A program made the translations under genes and the position numbers. From the NCBI GenBank assembly GCA_003503355.1, contig DOCS01000110.1, positions 1-6,668 on the forward strand: a DNA stretch of 6,668 nt, given 5' to 3'. The notes under the pieces are model-generated. The model was given only the letters and a program-made list of their open reading frames with translations, was not told where the DNA came from and did not search any database. This document shows, one piece after another, positions 1 to 4,998 of the stretch. The DNA comes from Opitutia bacterium. GTDB taxonomy: Bacteria; Verrucomicrobiota; Verrucomicrobiia; Opitutales; Coraliomargaritaceae. The number at the start of each line of letters is the position of its first letter. Within the stretch, counting starts at the first letter, position 1.

Positions 1-506
1 CTGAGGTTGCCGGTCGCTTCGCCCGCTTCGATCACATAGCTGATCGAGCCTGAAAAATATTTGGGCTGTCGGGTGAGTGCGCCGGCGAGGGTCGCGCCTT
101 CGCTGAGGTCGCGCCAGATCGAGCTGGCGAGCTGCTTTTGCTCGGGATCGCTCAGTCGCTGACTTAGAATGCGGATCGAGTCGCCGATCGGCAGTCCCGA
201 CGCGTGCAGCTCCAGCAGGCGCTTGAGCAGTGCCAGTCCTATTTTTTCCCGGCTGGGTCCGCGTCCGCTTTGCGGGGAAGGGGGGGCGTCGCCTTGTGTG
301 CAGCGTTTGGGACTGCGCAGTGATTTGGATTGATTAAGCAGTTTGTGCAACGCGCCGCGCTTGGCAGTGCTTCGGGCTTTTAAGGTGATGGGGCTGAGCT
401 TTTGCTCCTGCAGGCGTTGAGCGGCCTGGCGGCGATCAGCTGCTTCGATTGCTCCGGTGGTGATGTGTCCGTTCGGCTGGCGGGCTTTATAGTCAAACTC
501 AGGCAT
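1..506 (-). CDS. gspF: Type II secretion / type IV pilus platform protein GspF/PilC family, N-terminal part (partial at left edge)
   Basis: Translating the minus strand from the ATG at 506-504 gives 168 residues with no stop before the window edge. The N-terminus [20 protein letters not shown] is the classic GspF/PilC opening, followed by a helix ([20 protein letters not shown]). A basic, proline- and serine-rich linker covers roughly residues 45-85. The first T2SF cytoplasmic helical domain starts near residue 87 ([20 protein letters not shown]) and reaches the family motif [10 protein letters not shown] at residues 159-168. Family members are usually about 400 residues with two T2SF domains and three membrane helices; all membrane segments would lie beyond the edge. 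These proteins form the inner-membrane platform that couples the assembly ATPase to pseudopilin polymerisation. The gene is divergent from the exported-protein gene at 682. No Shine-Dalgarno sequence precedes the ATG. GspF cannot be separated from PilC without the neighbouring genes, so the symbol is provisional. Confidence 0.92.
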   Translation of the reverse strand, partial: MPEFDYKARQPNGHITTGAIEAADRRQAAQRLQEQKLSPITLKARSTAKRGALHKLLNQSKSLRSPKRCTQGDAPPSPQSGRGPSREKIGLALLKRLLELHASGLPIGDSIRILSQRLSDPEQKQLASSIWRDLSEGATLAGALTRQPKYFSGSISYVIEAGEATGNL

Positions 507-681
507 GATGATGGGGTTAGTTAAAGGAGTGTGATATTCCTGCGTTGGAGTCGATGCTTTAGTTTTGGCTGTAAACGGGTTGGCTGGTAGGGCGATGTTG
601 TCTTGGGCGTGGCTTCGGTGGGTGCCTTGAGGCGGCAAGTTTTGACTCGATTTCTTACCAGCGTAAGCGCATAGGTGTTGT

Positions 682-1722
682 ATGGCAGATTATTTTAAAC
701 GTGCGCGTGGTGCGCTGTGCTGTGCGCTTGTTTGCTCGGGGAGCATGGCGTCGACTGGCCTTGCAGAGGAAGTTGTGCGCCAAGCGCCGACTGTCGACGT
801 AGAGTCGGCTGCGCCTGGAGCAGCTGCGCAGCTCGATCCCATGGGGTTGGACGGTGTGGAGCCTCGCCTCGCTTATGTGTTGCGGCGCTATTACGAGAAC
901 TCGCTTGGCGGAGCAGAGTCTTGGCGGAAGATCCAGAGTGTTCGCTTCGAGGGGGACTTGCGCCTACCGCAGGGCTCTTTCAGCTTTGTCGCGTACAAGA
1001 AGAAGCCCAATTATTGTAAGGTGGTTCTGCTTGGGCCTAAGGGGGGGCGGGTTGTGATGGCATATGACGGCCAAGATGCCTGGCAATTAAATACTCGGCA
1101 GTCCGCGTTGCCGACCACGATGCCGCCCGCCGAGGCGCTCGATTTTATTCGTGATGCCACCACCGGCGGGCATTTGCTCGACCCGACCTTGCCTGAGAAA
1201 CGCATTGAACTGCTTGGCACGCAGCGCGTGGGGCAAGAGTCCTGTCGAAATGTGCGTGTGACGCTGCCGAATGGCCAGCAAGTGACCTATGCGATCGGGG
1301 TGACCAGCTTTGCTGAGCTCCGGCAGACGGTGGTCAATGCGGTTTCGGGGGACGTTGAGGTGACCACTCATGCCCGCACGCAGGAGGTCGACGGGTTGCT
1401 GATTCCGATGCAGAGCACGATGACGGTCAACGGCGAGTTTAGGCATGAGGTGCTGTTGCGCAGTGCCGAGGTCAATGTCGGGGTGATGCCTTGGATGTTT
1501 TCAAGGCCTTCGGTGGCTTATATTCCCGGGAGTGTGCCGCCAGTTGCGGCTATTGCCAACGATGGCGGTCAGCAACGCCCGGCGGACGAAGGGGTTCTGG
1601 GCGCCGAGGGCAGCGCGTTCAATGTGGAGCCGAGCGGCTTTGAGGATTCAGGGGCGAGCCGTTTTCAGGATTTGGATGGGGGCACCAAGCAGTCGATCTT
1701 AGAAGAGCTTGACTCGTTGTGA
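682..1722 (+). CDS. Exported LolA/LolB-like (outer-membrane lipoprotein-sorting fold) protein of unknown function
   Basis: The product is 346 residues. Residues 1-28 look like a Sec signal peptide: basic FKRARG, hydrophobic [10 protein letters not shown], probable cleavage after GLA. The cysteines there do not form a good lipobox, so a soluble periplasmic protein is more likely than a lipoprotein. A linker (about 29-60) precedes a mixed domain at about 63-275. That domain starts with a helix ([18 protein letters not shown]), followed by alternating strands such as [29 protein letters not shown] and [14 protein letters not shown]. This helix-then-beta pattern, with 'GG..W..I.S.R..G', resembles LolA/LolB-fold proteins that bind lipid or lipoprotein. 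The tail (about 282-346) is rich in G, A, E, D and S and probably disordered. A weak SD (AGGTG, 673-677) lies four bases before the ATG. It is head-to-head with the GspF-family gene, which suggests but does not prove an envelope role. The exact family is not recognised. Confidence 0.8.
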   Translation: MADYFKRARGALCCALVCSGSMASTGLAEEVVRQAPTVDVESAAPGAAAQLDPMGLDGVEPRLAYVLRRYYENSLGGAESWRKIQSVRFEGDLRLPQGSFSFVAYKKKPNYCKVVLLGPKGGRVVMAYDGQDAWQLNTRQSALPTTMPPAEALDFIRDATTGGHLLDPTLPEKRIELLGTQRVGQESCRNVRVTLPNGQQVTYAIGVTSFAELRQTVVNAVSGDVEVTTHARTQEVDGLLIPMQSTMTVNGEFRHEVLLRSAEVNVGVMPWMFSRPSVAYIPGSVPPVAAIANDGGQQRPADEGVLGAEGSAFNVEPSGFEDSGASRFQDLDGGTKQSILEELDSL

Positions 1723-1736
1723 GCTTGGGCTGGGGT

Positions 1737-1752
1737 GAGCGCCTTAGTGCTC
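1737..1752 (+). terminator. Weak candidate hairpin after the LolA-like gene
   Basis: GAGCGC and GTGCTC pair as a six-base stem with one G-T wobble around a CTTA loop, 15 bases after the stop codon at 1720-1722. No T-run follows, so this is not a convincing intrinsic terminator. It could be a transcript-end stabiliser or chance. Confidence 0.22.
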
Positions 1753-1772
1753 TCTGGTCGCTTTGCCTTATG

Positions 1773-1800
1773 TTGTGTGGTGGGATGTTGTTGGCATAAT
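1773..1800 (+). promoter_or_regulatory. Candidate extended -10 promoter for the TIGR02597-like / PEP-CTERM unit
   Basis: CATAAT at 1795-1800 matches the sigma-70 -10 consensus at five of six bases and is preceded by TGG (1792-1794), an extended -10 signature. A weak -35 (TTGTGT, 1773-1778) sits 16 bases upstream. The leader would be about 70 bases and contains a run of nine A (1812-1820) and an imperfect palindrome (1839-1854). It is placed where the AT-rich unit needs a promoter. The call is from sequence pattern only. Confidence 0.38.
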
Positions 1801-1879
1801 GAAAATACAGTAAAAAAAAACTCGCAGTCGTCTGAATGTGCATATTAATTTGCATTATCTCTTAATTTCAGGTCATTAT

Positions 1880-2896
1880 ATGATACATATGAAAAATCCC
1901 CTTAAAACCCTTGCGCTGTTGTCTGGAGCAGCGCTTCTCGCTTCGAGTAACCTTACTGCGGAGACTGTATCGACTAATCCGGTTGGGTATGTGACGACCA
2001 CGATCACTTCTGGTTATAATCCTATTGGTACCTCATTTGCAAAGGCGCCCACTTTTAGCGGGGGGGTCGTTGAGGCGACATCGGGGTCGCTTACTTTGTC
2101 AAGCTCTCCAACTTTGGATGTTGCGAGCAATACTTATTATGTAGAAGTCATTGAAAGTACCGCCGATATCGTTGGTGAGCGGATCGATGTGGCCTCAGTT
2201 GCAGGGAGTGTTCTGACTCTTGATGTTAATGCTCCGCACAATACTTTGGATGACGTGAGTTCTTTTCCTTCGGATACTGTTGTCGCGATTCGCTCCCACT
2301 TCACGCTAGGTGAGTTTAATGATCTCCTTGGAGATTCCGTAAATTCTGACGATACATTCAATTCTGCGACTTCAGATCAGATTCTATTCTTTGATGGTAG
2401 TTTTAAGACTTACCTTGAATATGCAGGCGTGTGGTATGAAAATTTTGGCGATTTTAGTGTCGCGACAGGCAAAGTGTTGGCGCCAGGGTCTGGTTTCTTT
2501 TACTACCGTAATCCTGGAGCTGGAACCCCTTCTGACATCGAAGTCGTCTTTACTGGAGCAGTACGTATGAATAATTTTGTACAGAAGCTTGAGGTCGGTT
2601 ACCAATTTGTGTCTGGTGGTTATCCAGTAGCATCTAGCCCGACCGATCTTCAGTTGAATGATAATTTGGAGGCCTCTGCTGGGTTTGTGCCCGATGAGTC
2701 CGATTTGATCTTGACCTGGTCGGATGGCAGTTTCAGGACTCACCTTTTGTACGATGATGGTTCGAGTTCTAAGTGGTACGAGAATTTTGGTAGCTTCAAT
2801 GAAGTTACCGGCACAAATCTTATTTCGCCCGCCAGTGCTGTTCTTGTGCTCATTCGCAATAATGGGCAAGTCCTTGAAATTCCCCGTCCATTCTAA
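1880..2896 (+). CDS. TIGR02597-like exported protein of Verrucomicrobia, function unknown
   Basis: The product is 338 residues from the ATG at 1880. That start is preferred because AGGT (1870-1873) lies six bases upstream; an ATG at 1889 (MKNPLKTLALL) and a GTG at 1838 are alternatives. A clear signal peptide (KNPLKTLALLSGAALLASS) probably ends at LTA|ETV. The mature start TVSTNPVGYVTTTI, the segment YYVEVIESTADIVGERIDVA and then TVVAIRSHFTLGEF match my memory of the TIGR02597 family, exported proteins common in Verrucomicrobia. The C-terminal half holds two copies of a module, residues 166-211 and 275-327, sharing DGSF.T.L.Y, WYENFG.F and a closing RN. There is no PEP-CTERM, membrane anchor or catalytic motif, so a surface or matrix structural role is only a guess. 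The gap to the PEP-CTERM gene downstream is 36 bases, suggesting co-transcription. Its DNA is visibly AT-richer than the flanks: 21 of 60 bases are G or C at 2341-2400, against 41 of 60 at 181-240. Confidence 0.8.
   Translation: MIHMKNPLKTLALLSGAALLASSNLTAETVSTNPVGYVTTTITSGYNPIGTSFAKAPTFSGGVVEATSGSLTLSSSPTLDVASNTYYVEVIESTADIVGERIDVASVAGSVLTLDVNAPHNTLDDVSSFPSDTVVAIRSHFTLGEFNDLLGDSVNSDDTFNSATSDQILFFDGSFKTYLEYAGVWYENFGDFSVATGKVLAPGSGFFYYRNPGAGTPSDIEVVFTGAVRMNNFVQKLEVGYQFVSGGYPVASSPTDLQLNDNLEASAGFVPDESDLILTWSDGSFRTHLLYDDGSSSKWYENFGSFNEVTGTNLISPASAVLVLIRNNGQVLEIPRPF
2375..2860 (+). repeat. Two diverged intragenic modules in the TIGR02597-like protein
   Basis: Copy 1 (2375-2512, 46 residues) and copy 2 (2702-2860, 53 residues) align as D..L....DGSF.T.L.Y....WYENFG.F...TG..L..P.......RN, with a seven-residue length difference mostly before WYENFG. 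Both are preceded by a stretch resembling an 'NDxL' element (FNDLLGDSV; LNDNLEASA). The DNA copies have diverged, so this is an old protein-level duplication and not a recent DNA repeat. Confidence 0.75.
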
Positions 2897-2932
2897 TCGC
2901 GTCTTAATCATCTCAAGCTAAACATATTTACT

Positions 2933-3517
2933 ATGAAAAAAATACTAACAATCATTACTGTAGTCTCTGCTTGCAGTGTAGCGCAAGCATCACTAATTAA
3001 TTTTCAGTCAGGAGTGGTTTCTACTTACCTGCAAGCTGACGGATTATCTGATCTAGATAGCTCATACACTTTTGCCTTGGGTACATTTAATGAGGCGGCA
3101 CTTACTGGTGACATCGGCACTTGGGCTGCGTCGTTTAATGACGAAATGGTTGAAGTGAACACTTGGAAGACCGATGGACCAGCGCCGCTCCAAAATAAAT
3201 TTCAGGGTGAAGTTGCCATGGACGACGATAGTTCTGAAGGTCAGTCTGCTTACATCTTTGGTTCGAACGGCCCAGATGAACTTGTCATCTTCCGTAACTC
3301 GGATTGGACGTTCCCTACCTATGATAATTTAGATACAGATCCTGATACGTTTTCATTGGAGAATACGGGTACTGAGATTGTGACTGCTGGTGGTGGTTGG
3401 GCTACTTATTCTAGCAACATATCTATGCTTTCCACTGCTGTTCCTGAGCCATCCAGTTACGCGGTACTTGCTGGCATGCTTGCGCTCGGTTACGTGACCG
3501 TGCGCCGTCGCCGCTAA
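2933..3517 (+). CDS. PEP-CTERM sorting domain protein, function unknown
   Basis: The product is 194 residues. It has a Sec signal peptide (MKKILTIITVVSACSVAQA|S, residues 1-19), an acidic middle region (20-165) and a textbook PEP-CTERM tail at 170-194: the motif VPEPSS, a hydrophobic segment (YAVLAGMLALGYVTV) and terminal RRRR. In known systems, exosortase recognises PEP at the inner membrane, removes the tail, and the protein goes to the surface or exopolysaccharide matrix. No exosortase gene is in the window. The middle region (YTFALGTFNEA, then YIFGSN, ELVIFRNSDWTFP) is typical of small verrucomicrobial PEP-CTERM proteins whose roles are unknown. No Shine-Dalgarno sequence precedes the ATG (upstream bases CATATTTACT). 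It is the last gene of a probable two-gene unit, with a strong terminator 23 bases after the stop. Confidence 0.88.
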   Translation: MKKILTIITVVSACSVAQASLINFQSGVVSTYLQADGLSDLDSSYTFALGTFNEAALTGDIGTWAASFNDEMVEVNTWKTDGPAPLQNKFQGEVAMDDDSSEGQSAYIFGSNGPDELVIFRNSDWTFPTYDNLDTDPDTFSLENTGTEIVTAGGGWATYSSNISMLSTAVPEPSSYAVLAGMLALGYVTVRRRR

Positions 3518-3540
3518 TTGCTGCCGACTCAATTTTTACG

Positions 3541-3567
3541 AGCCCCGACTTCGGTCGGGGCTTTTTT
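3541..3567 (+). terminator. Strong intrinsic terminator of the PEP-CTERM unit
   Basis: AGCCCCGAC (3541-3549) and GTCGGGGCT (3554-3562) form a perfect nine-base-pair stem closed by a TTCG tetraloop and followed by a run of T to 3567. This is a textbook rho-independent terminator. It separates the AT-rich secreted-protein unit from the repeat array. Confidence 0.95.
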
Positions 3568-3606
3568 GGGTTCATCGTCAAAGTGAGGGGAAATAGGATA
3601 GGGACA

Positions 3607-3666
3607 GTCGAGATTAGGGTCGAGATTAGGGTCGAGATTAGGGTCGAGATTAGGGTCGAGATTAGG
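3607..3666 (+). repeat. Five perfect tandem copies of a 12-bp unit
   Basis: GTCGAGATTAGG is repeated five times head to tail without a mismatch. The last copy runs directly into GACAGGCTCGAA. The unit is a multiple of three and translates as VEIR in the transposase frame, but an in-frame TAG at 3679-3681 closes that stretch. Confidence 0.97.
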
Positions 3667-3773
3667 GACAGGCTCGAATAGTGTCATTAGGGACAGGCTA
3701 TAAATTCGAGAGCAGAAATAGGATAGGGACAGGCTATGGTCGAGATTAGGGACAGGCTATAAATTAGAGCAGA

Positions 3774-3887
3774 GGTCGAGATTAGGGACAGGCTCGAAAA
3801 TTCGACGTCTTGTGAATTGTGTGTACACTGGGTCGAGATTAGGGACAGGCTCGAAAATTCGACGTCTTGTGAATTGTGTGTACACTG
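3774..3887 (+). repeat. Perfect 57-bp tandem duplication adjoining the transposase gene
   Basis: The segments 3774-3830 and 3831-3887 are identical and directly adjacent. Each contains the 12-mer, GGGACAGGC, the inverted repeat TCGAA-AA-TTCGA and the palindromes GACGTC and GTGTACAC. Perfect identity points to a recent duplication or ongoing homogenisation. At 57 bases (19 codons) it preserves the reading frame that leads into the transposase. Confidence 0.97.
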
Positions 3888-3894
3888 TATCTGT

Positions 3895-4881
3895 ATGAGG
3901 ACGCGGCGTATGAAAGTCTGTGGGTGTGAAGCCGTCTATCACTGTATGACGCGCACGGTGAATGGTGAGTTTCTGTTTGAGGACCGGGAGAAGGAGGTGC
4001 TGCGTCAGATGATTCGACAGGTGGCGGACTTTTGTGGAGTGGATGTGCTCACCTACTGCATTATGTCCAATCACTTTCACGTCTTGGTGCGCGTGCGTGA
4101 CGAGCCTGTTGTTTCGGATCGAGAGCTGATGCGGCGCTATCGGGTCCTTTACCCAAAACCTACGAAGTATCAGACAGCGTCGACGCATGTCATGGAGTCC
4201 CATCTTAAGGCCGGCGATGTTGATGCGGTTGAAGTGCGTCGTAAATTGTTGGTGCGAATGGGGGACATCTCGGAGTTTATGAAGGCAGTGAAGCAACGTT
4301 TCTCTGTCTGGTTTAATCATTCGCATCGGCGCTATGGAACTTTGTGGGCTGAGCGGTTTAAGTCGGTGCTGGTCGAAGGGCAGGGGAATCCGCTGCAAAC
4401 AATGGCCGCTTATATCGATCTCAATGCCGTGCGTGCGGGCATGGTGAACGACCCGAAGGATTATCGGTTTTGTGGGTACGCGGAGGCCGTGGCTGGAGGG
4501 CGCGAAGCCCAGGATGGCTTGCTGCGTATCTGGACGGATCGTGGTGCCAAGCAGATGGATGCGGCTCTGCGTGCGCATCGATTGTTGATTTTTGGCAAAC
4601 ATGCCTCTGAGGGTGGATTGCCTGAAATTTCGCGTCAGCGTGCTTTGAAGGTGCTGGAGTTTGAGGATGGCCGCTTGGCGAAGGCTGCCATCCTGCGATG
4701 TCGAGTGAGGTACTTTACGGATGGCGTGATCCTAGGGTCTGCTGAGTTTGTGCGCAGCTTTGCGTGCGCGTGGCAGGTGGAGCGTGGGCGAAAATATCCA
4801 GCTAAGGTCAATGCGCTGCGTGGCTCGGATTGGGGTGATCTCGCGGTTATTCAAGGTCTGCGCCGGAAGGTGTTTGGCTAA
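3895..4881 (+). CDS. IS200-like / REP-associated (RAYT-type) HUH transposase
   Basis: The product is 328 residues from the ATG at 3895 (MRTRRMKVCGCEAVYHCMTR), chosen because family members start at a similar point. An ATG at 3910 is possible, and the frame is open upstream to the TAA at 3760, with a TTG at 3817. The HUH metal/DNA motif is NHFHVLVRV, with H60 and H62. A charged insertion (about 70-120) precedes a helix (EFMKAVKQRFSVWFN) and YGTLWAERFKSVLVEG, then AAYIDLNAVRAGMVNDPKDY, the standard C-terminal part of the Y1 domain. A further region (about 225-328) contains YFTDGVILGSAEFVR, as in long verrucomicrobial RAYT-like proteins. Such enzymes nick and rejoin single-stranded DNA at hairpin-forming repeats. 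The residue where many relatives have Y in 'RYTxYFN' is F136, so the catalytic tyrosine is uncertain. No Shine-Dalgarno sequence is seen. The repeat array directly upstream fits a RAYT with its substrate. Confidence 0.9.
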   Translation: MRTRRMKVCGCEAVYHCMTRTVNGEFLFEDREKEVLRQMIRQVADFCGVDVLTYCIMSNHFHVLVRVRDEPVVSDRELMRRYRVLYPKPTKYQTASTHVMESHLKAGDVDAVEVRRKLLVRMGDISEFMKAVKQRFSVWFNHSHRRYGTLWAERFKSVLVEGQGNPLQTMAAYIDLNAVRAGMVNDPKDYRFCGYAEAVAGGREAQDGLLRIWTDRGAKQMDAALRAHRLLIFGKHASEGGLPEISRQRALKVLEFEDGRLAKAAILRCRVRYFTDGVILGSAEFVRSFACAWQVERGRKYPAKVNALRGSDWGDLAVIQGLRRKVFG

Positions 4882-4887
4882 GCGCTT

Positions 4888-4907
4888 TGGGAGCTGGCTT
4901 TCTCCCA
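4888..4907 (+). other. Small inverted repeat after the transposase gene
   Basis: TGGGAG and CTCCCA form a six-base stem around an eight-base loop (CTGGCTTT), six bases after the stop codon. There is no T-run. It could be a weak transcript-end structure or the right end of the element, but neither is established. Confidence 0.25.
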
Positions 4908-4950
4908 GTGACAAGCGGCTTGAGCTGTACGCTGTGGGTGCGCGTTTGAA

Positions 4951-4959
4951 TGGTACAAT
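4951..4959 (+). promoter_or_regulatory. Candidate extended -10 promoter for the photolyase operon
   Basis: TGG followed by TACAAT (4954-4959) is an extended -10 signature with five of six consensus bases. No good -35 exists at the expected place (4931-4936, GCTGTG), as is common for extended -10 promoters. Transcription would begin near 4966, leaving a leader of about 33 bases before the GTG at 4999. Confidence 0.42.
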
Positions 4960-4998
4960 CATCGTGTAAGGTATTGGTTTTGAGTCCGTTTGTATTAA

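Larger units (their letters stand above)
3591..3887 (+). repeat. Repeat array upstream of the HUH transposase
   Basis: The gene-free stretch from 3568 to the transposase start is filled with short direct repeats. GGGACAGGC occurs six times (3665, 3690, 3726, 3749, 3785, 3842), with a variant GGGACAGTC at 3601. GTCGAGATTAGG occurs eight times (3607, 3619, 3631, 3643, 3655, 3739, 3775, 3832). A 17-base block is identical at 3591-3607 and 3716-3732, and a 21-base block is identical at 3686-3706 and 3745-3765. All copies are on the same strand. Short repeat clusters next to a Y1/HUH transposase gene are characteristic of REP-associated (RAYT) systems, where the protein acts on the repeats. I see no copies on the far side of the gene. 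Confidence 0.9.
3591..4881 (+). mobile_element. Putative RAYT-type element: repeat array plus transposase gene
   Basis: The array and the HUH transposase are contiguous and bounded on the left by a strong terminator belonging to the previous unit. I found no matching right-hand repeat, inverted end or target duplication in 4882-4998. The right limit is therefore set at the stop codon only, and the module may be a domesticated gene instead of an intact transposon. Confidence 0.42.

Noticed and set aside
642..669. TTGACT as a -35 box for the LolA-like gene
   Set aside because: No acceptable -10 lies 15-19 bases downstream (the bases there are around TAAGCG), so I did not call a promoter in 507-681.
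1838..1879. Upstream GTG start for the TIGR02597-like gene
   Set aside because: It would put 14 extra residues, including several hydrophobic ones, before a good signal peptide, and AGGT at 1870-1873 fits the ATG at 1880 better.
2384..2911. Minus-strand open frame (175 codons)
   Set aside because: It is antisense to the TIGR02597-like gene, which has a signal peptide and family motifs; the reverse product has no recognisable features.
3607..3672. TTAGGG runs resembling telomeric repeats
   Set aside because: The hexamer recurs only because it is part of the 12-bp GTCGAGATTAGG unit; the gene content is bacterial and the array lies inside a chromosome-like region next to a transposase.
3591..3887. 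CRISPR array
   Set aside because: The repeats are too short and irregularly spaced, some are directly tandem with no spacers, and there are no cas genes.
3757..4602. Long minus-strand open frame (281 codons)
   Set aside because: It lies opposite the HUH transposase, has no recognisable motif, and its apparent internal peptide repeat is only the antisense of the 57-bp tandem duplication.
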